Shown here piece by piece: positions 34,537 through 43,619 of a stretch of 64,000 nucleotides of DNA. Made by a program: the position numbers and the translations under genes. How positions within the stretch are numbered: position 1 is the first letter of the stretch; every line of letters begins with the position of its first letter. This DNA comes from Thermoleophilum album. Lineage in GTDB: Bacteria; Actinomycetota; Thermoleophilia; Solirubrobacterales; Thermoleophilaceae. The stretch lies in assembly GCF_028867705.1 (NCBI RefSeq), contig NZ_CP066171.1, forward strand, positions 248,001-312,000, read 5' to 3'. The notes below the pieces were generated by a model that saw only the letters and a list, made by a program, of their open reading frames with translations, was not told where the DNA came from and made no database searches.

Positions 34537-37500
34537 GTGGCGGCCGCACCCTCCGCGCGGGAGACCAGGACCACTTGCCCGTACTGCGGGACGGGCTGCG
34601 GTTTGCTTGTGCGGAGCGAGGGTGGCCGCCTGCGCGCAGTGCGGGGCGACCCGCTTCACCCGGTCAACCGTGGCCGCACATGCCGCAAACCGCTCGAGCT
34701 GCCGGCCGCTGTCCACGCCCGCGATCGTGCGACCGTGCCGCTGTGGCGCGACGATCGCGAACGCCGCTTCGAGAAGGTCGACTGGGAGCAGGCGATCGCG
34801 CGACTCGCCGAGCGGATAGCGACGACGATCGATCGCCACGGCCCCGACTCCGTCGCCTTCTACATCTCGGGTCAGCTCACGACCGAGGACTACTACGTCG
34901 TCAACAAGCTCGCCAAGGGCTTCCTCGGCACCAACAACGTCGACTCGAACTCGCGCCTTTGCATGTCCTCCGCTGTCGCGGGGTACGCCGGCGCGTTCGG
35001 GAGCGACGGCCCGCCCGCCAGCTACAGCGACATCGCGCTCGCCGACTGCTTCCTCCTCGTCGGCACGAACACCGCCGCCTGTCACCCGATCGTCTGGTCA
35101 CGCATCCGGGACCGCCAAGCCGAGGGCGCGACCGTTATTTGTGTCGATCCGCGCCCGACCGAGACCGCCGTCGCCGCCGACATCCATCTCGCGCTCCGCC
35201 CCGGGACCGACATCGAGCTGCTTTTGGCGATGCTCCACGTCGTCGTCCGCGAGCAGCTCGTCGACCGCCACTTCGTCGCCCGTTGCACGCATGGGTTCGA
35301 GGAGGCGGCCGCGTTGGCTGCCGCCTGGCCGCCCGAGCGTGCCGCTGCAGCGTGCGGTGTCGCGGCCGCCGACATCGAGCGGGCAGCGCGCGTCTTCGCA
35401 CGGGGGCGGAGCCTCGCCCTGTGGTCGATGGGCGCTAACCAGTCGCGCGTCGGCACGCTCAAGAACCGCGCGATCATCAACCTCTGTCTGGCGACCGGCA
35501 ACGTCGGGCGGCCAGGGCGCGGTCCCCTCTCGCTGACCGGCCAGCCGAACGCGATGGGCGGTCGCGAGGTCGGCGGCCTCGCCCACTTGCTGCCCGGCTA
35601 CCGCCGAGTGGACCGCGCCGAGGACCGCGCCGCGCTTGAGCGCTCGTGGGGGTTGCGACCCGGGTCGATCTCTCCGCGCCCCGGCCTCGCGGCCGTCGAG
35701 TTGTTCGACGCGGTGCGGGCTGGACGTGTGCGAGCGATCTGGATTGCCGCGACCAACCCGGTCGTTTCGCTGCCGCGCTCCTACCGCGCGCGCGAAGCAT
35801 TGGCGCGGGCCGAGCTCGTGGTCGTGCAGGACGCCCACCACCCGACCGAGACGTCGGCGCTCGCGCACGCTGTCCTACCGGCCGCAGCCTGGCCGGAAAA
35901 GGACGGGACGATGACCTGCTCGGAGCGGCGACTTTCGCCGCTGCGGCGGGCGCTCGACCCGCCAGGCGAGGCGCTGCCCGATTGGCGCATCTGGCAGAAA
36001 CTCGCGCACGCGCTCGGGTTCGGCGCAGCCTTCGCCTGGGAGAGCGCCGACGAGGTGTTCGCCGAGTTCGCCGCCCTGACCGCGGGGCGCCCGTGCGACA
36101 TAAGCGGCGTCGACCGTGAGCTGCTCGTGCGCCGCGGTAGCGTCCAGTGGCCTCTCTCGCGCAGCGCACGCTCACAGGGAGACGAGGAGGGTGCGCCCCG
36201 CCTCTACGAGGACGGCCGTTTCAACACCCCCGACGGCCGCGCCCGCTTTTGTGCGACTCCGCCGTTGCCGCCTGACGATCCGCTCGACGAGTCGTTCCCG
36301 CTAGTGCTCGTGACCGGCCGTGTGGCCGAGCACTGGCACACGCTGTCGCGCACCGGCAAGTCGCCGAAGCTGCGCGCGTTGAGCCCCGCCCCGGTGCTCG
36401 AGCTCGCTCCCGGCGACGCGCGCCGCGCCGGGGTGCGTGACGGCGACGAAGTACGGGTCGTTTCGCGACGGGGCAGCGTCCGCCTACCCGTGCGGATATC
36501 GCCTGCGCTCGCCGAAGGTGTCGCGTTCGCGCCCTTCCACTGGGGCGCGCTGCACGCGCCGCCGGGCGCGGGAACGGTAAACGATTTGACGAACCCGGCG
36601 GTCGATCCCGAGTCGAAACAACCCGAGCTCAAGTTCGCCGCTGTCCGGCTCGAGCCCGTGCGTGTTCGCGGCTCTGCGAAAAGCGGTGCGGTCAGTGCGC
36701 CGCGAGCGACGGGTTCGCACCGCCGTGCGCGCCGTCGCCGTCGCCGGATCGTCGTCGTCGGTGGCGGACCGGCAGCGGTCGCCTGCTGCGAGGAGGTACG
36801 GCGGCGCAAAGGGCCGGAGAGTGTCGATCTCACCGTGCTCGCAGCCGAGCCGCACCTGCCGTACGACCGCGTGCGGCTGTCGACGGTGCTCGCCGGCGGA
36901 CAGAGCGCGAGTGCGCTGGCGCTGCGTCCCCGGGAGTGGTGGCGCGCGCAAGCGATCGATCTTCGGCTAGCGACGGCGTGCACGGCGATCGACGTCGACC
37001 GCAGCGAGGCGGTGGCCGCCGACGGCTCGCGCTACCGCTACGACACGCTCGTCCTCGCCACCGGGTCGCATCCTTTCCTGCCGCCGATCGCGGGCATCGA
37101 TAGCGAGCACGTAGTCGCCTTTCGCACTATCCAGGACTGCGAGCGGATCCTTGCTGCCGCCCGCTCGGCCCAGCGGGCGGTGGTCGTGGGTGGCGGCTTG
37201 CTCGGCATCGAGGCCGCCGCCGGGCTGGCAGCGCACGGCGTGGCGGTCACGGTCGTAGAGGGCGCTGCCCACATCCTGCCGCAGCAGCTCGACGCTGGAG
37301 CCGCGGCGATCGTCGCTGGCGAGCTCGCGGCGCGCGGAATCGCCAGCGAGTGCGGCACCACGGTCGAACGCATCGACCGCCGCACGGTCACGCTCGGCGA
37401 CGGACGCGAGCTCGCCGCCGATCTCGTCGTCGTCGCTTGCGGCGTGCGGCCCGCCAGCGAGCTTGCGCGCGCTACCGGGATCGGCTGCCGGCGCGGCATC

Positions 37501-38112
37501 GTCGTCGACGAACAGATGCGCACCGACGCGCCGCGCGTTCTTGCCTGTGGCGAGTGCGCGGAGCACGAGGGTGTAGTCGCCGGGCTCGTGGCGCCGGCGA
37601 CGAGCCAGGCGCGTGTAGCGGCGGCGGTCGCTTGCGGCGACCCTTGCGGCTATCACGGCACGGTCCCGGCGGCGCGGCTGAAAGTCGCTGGGCTCGACGT
37701 CTTCGCGGTCGGTGTTTCCCGCGGTGACCCCGAGCTCGAGGTGGCGTGGCGCGACGGTCGCGGTCGCGTGTACCGCAAGCTCGTCTTCGCTCGTGACGGC
37801 GCGCTCGCGGGCGCGGTGTTCGTCGGCGACCTCGCCGGCGCTCCCACGGTGGCGGAAGCTGTGCGCCAAGGCGAGGCGGTCGATCCCGGTGTCTGCCTGC
37901 CCGAGGCGCTGCGCGGTTCCGCCACCGGCGTCGAGCTCGATCCCGAAACAACGGTCTGTTCGTGCAACCACGTGAACGCCGGCACGATCCGTGAAGCGGT
38001 GCGCAAGGGGGCGCGGACGTTGGCCGAGATTCAGCGTGCGACACGCGCGTCGACCGGCTGCGGATCGTGTGCCGCGGACGTCGAGCGCATCCTCCGCGAG
38101 GTGGCGGCGTGA
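34537..38112 (+). CDS. assimilatory-type nitrate reductase fused to NirB/NasB-like flavoprotein
   Basis: 1191-residue fusion. Residues 1-715 are a Mo-bisMGD oxidoreductase of the NasA/NarB group: C14, C17, C21 and C49 bind a [4Fe-4S]; C142 in SRLCMSS is the predicted Mo ligand; a molybdopterin-binding domain ends at about 715. Residues about 735-1130 are an FAD/NAD(P)H oxidoreductase (IVVVGGGPAAV; second Rossmann AVVVGGGLLGIEAA). Residues about 1138-1190 are a BFD-like [2Fe-2S] domain (CSC and CGSC). The chain would pass electrons from NAD(P)H to nitrate in the cytosol. Nitrate as substrate is inferred; no nitrite reductase gene is in the window. Confidence 0.88.
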   Translation: MAAAPSARETRTTCPYCGTGCGLLVRSEGGRLRAVRGDPLHPVNRGRTCRKPLELPAAVHARDRATVPLWRDDRERRFEKVDWEQAIARLAERIATTIDRHGPDSVAFYISGQLTTEDYYVVNKLAKGFLGTNNVDSNSRLCMSSAVAGYAGAFGSDGPPASYSDIALADCFLLVGTNTAACHPIVWSRIRDRQAEGATVICVDPRPTETAVAADIHLALRPGTDIELLLAMLHVVVREQLVDRHFVARCTHGFEEAAALAAAWPPERAAAACGVAAADIERAARVFARGRSLALWSMGANQSRVGTLKNRAIINLCLATGNVGRPGRGPLSLTGQPNAMGGREVGGLAHLLPGYRRVDRAEDRAALERSWGLRPGSISPRPGLAAVELFDAVRAGRVRAIWIAATNPVVSLPRSYRAREALARAELVVVQDAHHPTETSALAHAVLPAAAWPEKDGTMTCSERRLSPLRRALDPPGEALPDWRIWQKLAHALGFGAAFAWESADEVFAEFAALTAGRPCDISGVDRELLVRRGSVQWPLSRSARSQGDEEGAPRLYEDGRFNTPDGRARFCATPPLPPDDPLDESFPLVLVTGRVAEHWHTLSRTGKSPKLRALSPAPVLELAPGDARRAGVRDGDEVRVVSRRGSVRLPVRISPALAEGVAFAPFHWGALHAPPGAGTVNDLTNPAVDPESKQPELKFAAVRLEPVRVRGSAKSGAVSAPRATGSHRRARRRRRRIVVVGGGPAAVACCEEVRRRKGPESVDLTVLAAEPHLPYDRVRLSTVLAGGQSASALALRPREWWRAQAIDLRLATACTAIDVDRSEAVAADGSRYRYDTLVLATGSHPFLPPIAGIDSEHVVAFRTIQDCERILAAARSAQRAVVVGGGLLGIEAAAGLAAHGVAVTVVEGAAHILPQQLDAGAAAIVAGELAARGIASECGTTVERIDRRTVTLGDGRELAADLVVVACGVRPASELARATGIGCRRGIVVDEQMRTDAPRVLACGECAEHEGVVAGLVAPATSQARVAAAVACGDPCGYHGTVPAARLKVAGLDVFAVGVSRGDPELEVAWRDGRGRVYRKLVFARDGALAGAVFVGDLAGAPTVAEAVRQGEAVDPGVCLPEALRGSATGVELDPETTVCSCNHVNAGTIREAVRKGARTLAEIQRATRASTGCGSCAADVERILREVAA

Positions 38113-38378
38113 GCACGGGCGACGCGAGCGCTCGCGAACCCCGGACGGCGGCAGGCGCCGCACGTCCAACTGCGCGCGAGTGGCTTGCACGTTTCGCCGC
38201 CGCGCTCGGGCTCGAACCGCCCGACGACGCGCAGTTCACGGCACTCCTCGAGCTCGCCGCGGAGGCGGCGCACGCATCCGAGCGCGCAGCGGCCCCGGTC
38301 GCCTGCTGGCTGTGCGGCCGCGCCGGCACCGACCCGCTAGCGGCCGCTCGCGTCGCCCGGCAGGTGGCGGACCGATAA
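38109..38378 (+). CDS. DUF6457 family protein
   Basis: 89 residues: a polar N-terminus, then REWLARFAAALGLEPP and ALLELAAEAAHASERAA with APVACWLCGRAG. This matches the small DUF6457 domain, which in actinobacteria is often attached to or beside MobA-type molybdopterin guanylyltransferases. It starts in the stop of the Mo-dependent reductase (GTGA), supporting a role in cofactor insertion or maturation. Function is inference from association only. Confidence 0.7.
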   Translation: MSTGDASAREPRTAAGAARPTAREWLARFAAALGLEPPDDAQFTALLELAAEAAHASERAAAPVACWLCGRAGTDPLAAARVARQVADR

Positions 38379-38448
38379 GCAGTCTCCGCATCGGCGTCGG
38401 ACGGCTGCTGCCGTTCCCGCTACTCGGCACCCGTCACACTGTCGGGCG

Positions 38449-39171
38449 ATGCCAGACCCGTCCCGCGAGACCGGACCGAGCGAGGCGACTGCGGTGGTCG
38501 CTGCGCGGGCGGAGCCTGACGCCGAGCCGGCTTCGCCTTCGCCGCGGCTGGGAGTGCGCGTCGCCGCAGCGCTCGTAGCGGGTGCCTTCATCGCCTTGCT
38601 CGTCTACGGGCTCCTGTCGCGCCCGGGCGGCGGCACTATCGACAGCCGGCTGGCGCGCGGCGAGACACCGACCGCGCCGCGTTTCGCGCTGCCGCTGCTC
38701 GTCACCGGCGACCGCCAAGCCCTGGCGCCGCGGCTGCAGCGCGCGCTCGCCGACGGGCGGCTCGGCCTCGACGAGCTGCGCGGAACGCCGGTAGTCCTCA
38801 ACTTCTGGGCGTCGTGGTGCCCGCCGTGTCGCAGCGAAGCGCCGACCCTCGAGCGCGTGTGGCGGAGGGAGCGGCGCAGCGGCGTGCTCTTTCTGGGCCT
38901 GAACATGCAGGACGTGCGCGACGACGCGCGCGCTTTCGTGCGCGACTTTGGCCTCACCTACCCCAGCGTGCGCGAGCCCGACAACGAAACCGCTCGCCGC
39001 TACGGCGTCACCGGCCTGCCCGAGACGTTCTTCATCGACGCGCGCGGCCGCGTGGTCGGGCACGTGATCGGCGAGGTGACGGGCGAGCAACTGACGAGCG
39101 GTGTTGCGGCGGCGAGACGCGGCATCGCTCTCGGCAGGCGCAGCGGCGGCGATCGCCGCACGACGCGCTAG
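38449..39171 (+). CDS. TlpA-like membrane-anchored thioredoxin
   Basis: 240 residues: cytosolic N-terminus of about 33, one transmembrane helix at about 34-56 (VRVAAALVAGAFIALLVYGL), then an extracytoplasmic thioredoxin fold with the active site WCPPC in NFWASWCPPCRSEAP near residue 125, and cis-proline region VTGLPETFFID. TlpA/ResA proteins reduce disulfides in cytochrome c or copper-site maturation. The CopC-CopD fusion starts five bases after its stop, pointing to a copper or cytochrome-oxidase context. CACACT eight bases before ATG 38449 is a weak leaderless -10. Confidence 0.9.
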   Translation: MPDPSRETGPSEATAVVAARAEPDAEPASPSPRLGVRVAAALVAGAFIALLVYGLLSRPGGGTIDSRLARGETPTAPRFALPLLVTGDRQALAPRLQRALADGRLGLDELRGTPVVLNFWASWCPPCRSEAPTLERVWRRERRSGVLFLGLNMQDVRDDARAFVRDFGLTYPSVREPDNETARRYGVTGLPETFFIDARGRVVGHVIGEVTGEQLTSGVAAARRGIALGRRSGGDRRTTR

Positions 39172-39175
39172 CGCC

Positions 39176-41422
39176 GTGGGGAGCGCGATCGCCACGCACA
39201 AGCGTGCTCGCCTGGCGCGCCGCGCGCTGGCGCTCGCCGTACTCGCGCTGCTCGGAGCGTTCGCGCTGCCCGCGAGCGCGCTCGCCCACGCGTCGCTCGT
39301 GGCGAGCGATCCGGCGCCCGGCTCGCGCCTCGAGCGGGCGCCCGATCGGATCGAGCTGAGCTTCGCCGAGCCGCTCGCGCCACGGCTGTCGCGCGCCGTG
39401 CTTGTCGACGAGCGCGGTCGCGCGCTCGCGGCACGTACCGTCGTCGCCGGCAAGCGCATCGTGGTCTTCCCGGCGCGGCCGCTAGCGCGCGGCGGCTATC
39501 GCCTCGAATGGAGCACCGTATCGACGGTCGACGGCCACACCCTCGCCGGCAGCGTCGGTTTCGGCGTGCGCGCCCCCGCGCCCGGCTCGACCGGGGCGGC
39601 GGCCGCCACCGGACCGTTCGACGTCGGCGGTGTGCTCGGTTTTCTCGGTCGCGCGCTGCTCTATGTCGGCCTCGTCGCGTACGCCGGCCCGCTGTTCGCC
39701 GCTGCTGCGCTCGGCACGGGCACGCCCGGCCGTTGGCTGGTTCCCGACACGCTCGCCCCACGCGCCGGTTGCGACGCGAGCGCTCTCGCCCGCCGACGGC
39801 GGGCGGTCGAGCGTCTGCACGCTCGCGCCGGGCTGGCCGCGCTCGTCGGCGCGGTCTGCGTGGCACTCGCCGACGCAACTCGCGCTGCCGGAGCGTTCGA
39901 TCCCGCCGCTCTCAGTGACTTCCTGTTGCAGAGCAGGGCGGGCGTGGGGCGCACGGCGGTGATAGCGGCGCTGGCGCTAGCGCTGTTCGCGCCCCGCCGC
40001 GGCCCCGCGCGCCAGCTCTTTTGCCTCGTCGCGATCGCTGCGCTCGCGCTGTCCGGTCACGCTGCATCGGCCGATCCGCAGGCGATAGCGGTAGCTGCCG
40101 TTTTCGTGCACGTCGTCGCGGGATCGGCGTGGCTCGGCGGCATCCTTGCGCTCGCCGCCGCCTGGTGGCGCGAGCTCGGGAGCGAAGGCCCACTCCGTCG
40201 TGCTCTCGTGCCGGCCGTGCTCGAACCGTTCGGGCTTGTGGCGCTACCGGCGTTTCTGCTGGTCGTCGTCGCAGGCGGCGCGAACGCGGCGCTCAGCATC
40301 GGGTCGCCACGGGAGCTCTGGGAGAGCGACTGGGGGCGCGTGTTGCTGTTGAAGATCGAACTGGTGGCGCTAGTCGCTGCGGTCAGCGGGGCGCACGCCC
40401 TGGTGCTGCGGCCACGCCTCGGACGCAGCGGTGCGAGCACGACGACCGAGCGACGGCACTGGCGCTTGGTGCGCGGCGAGTCGTGGATCGCGCTCCCGGT
40501 GTTGGCGGCGAGCGCGGCGCTGGCAGGCTTCGCGTTGCCGCCGCGACAGGTGCAGGCGACAGCGGCCAGCGCCGATCCCTTCGGTTGTGTCGGCTGTCCG
40601 CCCCGGGCGCCGGACCCAGGCGAGATCGCTGTCGCCGACCACGCCGGCCCCGTGCTCGTCGCGGCGTGGCTGCGGCATGCGAGCAGGCAGCGCGTCGCAT
40701 TCGAGTTGCGCCTGCGCGACCTTCGCGGTCGCGCCTGGGATAGCGAGCCGCGAGTGTCGGGCGCGCGCGCGCTCGCCCAGTGCGGCCCGGGCTGCTGGAC
40801 CGGGACAGCGCGCGTGACAGGTGGGGAGCTCGCCGTGACCCTCGCCGATCGATCCGCGGGCACGGCACGCGCGCCGGCACGCGCGGTGCTGCCCGCCAGC
40901 TTCGATCCCGGTGGGGCGCGACGCGCCCGGCGGGCGCTCGCTCGCGCCGAGCGCACGATGCGCCGCTTGCCGGCGGTCGCCGAATACGAAACGCTGACGA
41001 GCGGGATCGGGCGCCCCGTCGCCACCCGCTACCTCTTAGTCGCTCCCGACCGTCTTGCGTTCCGCTTCTCAACCGGTGGTGGCGGCGTCGTGATCGGCCC
41101 GCGCCAGTGGCGCCTGCTGCCCGACGGCCGCGTCACGAGCGGCCCCTACTACGGGCGTTTCCGCAGTGCCTCGTGGTTCCGGTGGAGCGCCTACGCCCGC
41201 TACGTCGCTTGGCTCGGCGCGACCGCCACCACGATAAGGATCGCCCTCTTCGATCCGGCGACGCCGGTGTGGTACCGGCTCGAGATCGATCGGCGCAGCG
41301 CGCGCGTGCGCCGCGTGCGGATGATCGCTCCCGCCCACTTCATGACCCAGGTCTTCACCCTGCCGCGGCGCGTGCCGGCGATTCGCCCACCGACGGACGC
41401 GTTCCCCGTGCCCGCTCCCTAG
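39176..41422 (+). CDS. CopC-CopD copper protein with C-terminal YtkA-like and LolA-like regions
   Basis: 748 residues. The signal peptide ends ALPASALA, so the mature chain would begin HASLVASD, giving the N-terminal copper-binding histidine of CopC; the partner ligands are in VDGHTLAG. About 155-440 is the multi-helix CopD membrane domain. About 470-590 is a Cys-containing extracytoplasmic segment with CVGC and CGPGC that resembles YtkA/FixH-like beta domains. About 600-748 resembles LolA-like beta-sheet domains (VATRYLLVAPDRLAFRF, WRLLPDGRVTSGP). Copper uptake or delivery is the family role. The GTG at 39176 was chosen over 39101, which lies in the tlpA-like gene. Confidence 0.82.
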   Translation: MGSAIATHKRARLARRALALAVLALLGAFALPASALAHASLVASDPAPGSRLERAPDRIELSFAEPLAPRLSRAVLVDERGRALAARTVVAGKRIVVFPARPLARGGYRLEWSTVSTVDGHTLAGSVGFGVRAPAPGSTGAAAATGPFDVGGVLGFLGRALLYVGLVAYAGPLFAAAALGTGTPGRWLVPDTLAPRAGCDASALARRRRAVERLHARAGLAALVGAVCVALADATRAAGAFDPAALSDFLLQSRAGVGRTAVIAALALALFAPRRGPARQLFCLVAIAALALSGHAASADPQAIAVAAVFVHVVAGSAWLGGILALAAAWWRELGSEGPLRRALVPAVLEPFGLVALPAFLLVVVAGGANAALSIGSPRELWESDWGRVLLLKIELVALVAAVSGAHALVLRPRLGRSGASTTTERRHWRLVRGESWIALPVLAASAALAGFALPPRQVQATAASADPFGCVGCPPRAPDPGEIAVADHAGPVLVAAWLRHASRQRVAFELRLRDLRGRAWDSEPRVSGARALAQCGPGCWTGTARVTGGELAVTLADRSAGTARAPARAVLPASFDPGGARRARRALARAERTMRRLPAVAEYETLTSGIGRPVATRYLLVAPDRLAFRFSTGGGGVVIGPRQWRLLPDGRVTSGPYYGRFRSASWFRWSAYARYVAWLGATATTIRIALFDPATPVWYRLEIDRRSARVRRVRMIAPAHFMTQVFTLPRRVPAIRPPTDAFPVPAP

Positions 41423-41522
41423 ACTCGGGGACGCGCAGCGCGGCGCGCGCCGCTCTCCCCGCTCGCTACCCGTTCGCGAAGCGAGCATGGGGTGAGACGG
41501 GCGTGCGCGGCGCGATCCTTGC
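41423..41522. other. spacer upstream of tRNA-Gln
   Basis: Contains GCTCGCT (41461-41467) and AGCGAGC (41480-41486), a 7-bp inverted repeat without T-tract, possibly ending the CopC/CopD transcript. No clear -10 for the tRNA is seen. Confidence 0.35.
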
Positions 41523-41593
41523 TGGGGAGTGGTCTAACGGCAAGACGCGGGCCTTTGGAGCCCTGAGATCCCGGTTCGAATCCGGGCTCCCCA
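41523..41593 (+). tRNA. tRNA-Gln (UUG)
   Basis: 71 bases. Acceptor arms TGGGGAG and CTCCCCA pair fully; the T arm is CCCGG-TTCGAAT-CCGGG. The anticodon loop CTTTGGA gives anticodon TTG, reading CAA. The U1 start with an A at position 72 is typical of bacterial tRNA-Gln. The 3' CCA is not encoded. The D arm is short. Confidence 0.95.
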
Positions 41594-41623
41594 TCTGCCC
41601 AGGCCAGCCGCCACCCCTCTGCG

Positions 41624-42178
41624 ATGCCCGCCGCTGCACCCGCGCCACTGCCCGTCGACCCGGCGAGCGATGTCGTGCTCGAGCTCGGCGTGCCAGGGTG
41701 GGTTTACGTGGCGGGCGCTCCGTACGAACTGCGTGCGCGGCGGGGGGAGCGCGCGCTAGCGCGCGCCCGCGGGCCCTTCGTCGAGGTCAGCGGTCCCGAC
41801 CGTGCCGAGCGCGGCAAGGCGCTCGCCCGCTGGTACCGCCGTACGGCGCGCGAACTGCTCGGCAGCGCGCTCGCCGCCGACGCTGAGCGCCTAGGTCTGC
41901 GCCCGCAGCGGCTCGCGATCCGCGACCAGCGCACCCGCTGGGGCTCCTGCTCGACGCGCGGGACGGTGTCGCTGAACTGGCGGTTGGTGATGGTGCCGCC
42001 ACCGGTGGCGCGCTACGTGATCGTCCACGAGCTCTGCCATCTCGAGCACCCCAACCACTCGCCCGCCTTCTGGCGGGCGCTCGCGGCGGCGCTGCCCGAG
42101 TGGCGCGACGGTCACCGCTGGCTTCGCCGCCACGCGCTCGCGCTGATGAGCTATCGCCCCGCCCACTCGGCACTCTGA
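41624..42178 (+). CDS. YgjP-like M48-type zinc metalloprotease
   Basis: 184 residues. The zinc motif HELCHLEHPNHS (HExxH with a later histidine) and the preceding RTRWGSCSTRGTVSLNWRL are the hallmarks of the YgjP/DUF45 family, compact soluble metallopeptidases of largely unknown role. The start is ATG 41624, 30 bases after the tRNA; it may be read with the tRNA or from an unrecognised promoter. The N-terminal half is a small Ala/Arg-rich beta region. Confidence 0.88.
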   Translation: MPAAAPAPLPVDPASDVVLELGVPGWVYVAGAPYELRARRGERALARARGPFVEVSGPDRAERGKALARWYRRTARELLGSALAADAERLGLRPQRLAIRDQRTRWGSCSTRGTVSLNWRLVMVPPPVARYVIVHELCHLEHPNHSPAFWRALAAALPEWRDGHRWLRRHALALMSYRPAHSAL

Positions 42179-42216
42179 TCGCTCCGCGCGCGGTGCGGTG
42201 GGAGCAGGCTCGGCGC

Positions 42217-42222
42217 TACGCT
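42217..42222 (+). promoter_or_regulatory. -10 box of glmU, leaderless geometry
   Basis: TACGCT ends eight bases before GTG 42231. Confidence 0.5.
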
Positions 42223-42230
42223 GCCTGCGC

Positions 42231-43619
42231 GTGGCACCGATCCCCTTCGACTGCTTGATCCTGGCCGCGGGGCAGGGCACGCGCATGCGCTCGCGGCTCG
42301 CGAAGGTTCTCCACCCGCTCTGCGGGAGACCGATGCTGTGGTGGGTTGTGGAGGCCGCCCGCGCCGCCGGGGCGGCGCGCATCGCCTGCGTCGTGCGGCC
42401 AGGCAGCGGCGTCGGTGAGCGCCTCCCGGCCGGCGTAGAGGAGATCGAGCAGCGGGTCGGCGAGGGCACCGGCGCGGCAGTGTTGGCGGCGCGCGAGTGG
42501 GCCGATCGCGAACGCCCGCTGGTGTTGCTGTCGGGCGACCACCCCCTCGTCAGCGCCGAGGTGGTGCGTGCGCTGGTTGCCGAGCACGCCGAAAGCGGCG
42601 CGGCGGCGACGCTGCTCACGAGCGACGAGCTCGACCCGAGCGGCTACGGCCGCGTCGTGCGCGGCGCCGACGGCAGCGTCGAGCGGATCGTCGAAACCAA
42701 GCACAGCGAGGGAGTTCCCGACGAGATCCTCGCCATCCGCGAGGTGAACATCGGCATCTACGCCTTCCGTCCGGAGCCGCTTTTTGCCGCGCTCGAGCGC
42801 GTGCGCGAGGAGCGCGGCGAGCGCTACTTGACGGCCGTGTTCCCGCTGCTCGCCTCGGCTGGCGAGCGCGTCGCGGCCGTTCCCACCACCGACGTCGCCG
42901 CTGCCTTCGGCGTCAACACGCGCGTCGACTTGATGCGCGCCGAGGCGGTCGCGCGTGAACGGCTGATCGAACGCTTGGCGCTGGCCGGCGTGACGTTCGA
43001 AGCGCCGCAAGCCACGGTCATCGAAGTCGACGTCGAGATCGGTCCCGACACCGTGATCGGCGCTGGCTGCACGTTGCGCGCAGGCACGCGTGTCGGCAGC
43101 GACTGTCGGATCGGGCCGTGCGCGACACTCGAGCGCGCGCGGGTCGGCGACGGCGTCACCATCGAGCACGCCCGCCTCGTCGACTGCGAGGTGCACGACG
43201 GGGCGACGGTCGGGCCGTTCGCCTATCTGCGACCGGGCACGGTCGTGCGCGCCGGCGCCAAGATCGGCACCTTCGTGGAGGTCAAGAACGCCGACATCGG
43301 CGAACGCGCCAAGGTGCCGCACCTGTCGTACCTCGGCGATGCAGAGGTCGGCGCCGACGCCAACGTCGCTGCCGGCAACATCACCGCCAACTACGACGGT
43401 CGCGCCAAGCACCGCACCGTCATCGGCCCGCGCGTTCGTACGGGTGTCGACACGGCGTTCGTGGCGCCGGTAACTATCGGCGAGGGGGCGTACACTGGGG
43501 CTGGTTCCGTGATCACCAAGGACGTGCCGCCCGGCGCGCTCGCGATTGCCCGTGCTCGCCAGCGGAACGTCGAAGGTTGGGTCGAGCGCTTCCACGGGAG
43601 GGACGACAAGAAGGCATGA
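42231..43619 (+). CDS. glmU: bifunctional UDP-GlcNAc pyrophosphorylase / GlcN-1-P acetyltransferase
   Basis: Makes UDP-GlcNAc for peptidoglycan. The N-terminal nucleotidyltransferase has LAAGQGTRMRSRLAKVLH. The C-terminal half is a left-handed beta-helix of hexapeptide repeats ending with HLSYLGDAEVG and AAGNITANYDG, the acetyltransferase active site. About 462 residues from GTG 42231; a GTG at 42198 would add 11 residues but lies upstream of the -10 box. Overlaps prs by an ATGA, the classic actinobacterial pair. Confidence 0.96.
   Translation: MAPIPFDCLILAAGQGTRMRSRLAKVLHPLCGRPMLWWVVEAARAAGAARIACVVRPGSGVGERLPAGVEEIEQRVGEGTGAAVLAAREWADRERPLVLLSGDHPLVSAEVVRALVAEHAESGAAATLLTSDELDPSGYGRVVRGADGSVERIVETKHSEGVPDEILAIREVNIGIYAFRPEPLFAALERVREERGERYLTAVFPLLASAGERVAAVPTTDVAAAFGVNTRVDLMRAEAVARERLIERLALAGVTFEAPQATVIEVDVEIGPDTVIGAGCTLRAGTRVGSDCRIGPCATLERARVGDGVTIEHARLVDCEVHDGATVGPFAYLRPGTVVRAGAKIGTFVEVKNADIGERAKVPHLSYLGDAEVGADANVAAGNITANYDGRAKHRTVIGPRVRTGVDTAFVAPVTIGEGAYTGAGSVITKDVPPGALAIARARQRNVEGWVERFHGRDDKKA

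Noticed and set aside
41461-41486. Second tRNA or small RNA before tRNA-Gln
   Set aside because: The inverted repeat cannot be extended to a cloverleaf and no anticodon or T-loop sequence is present.
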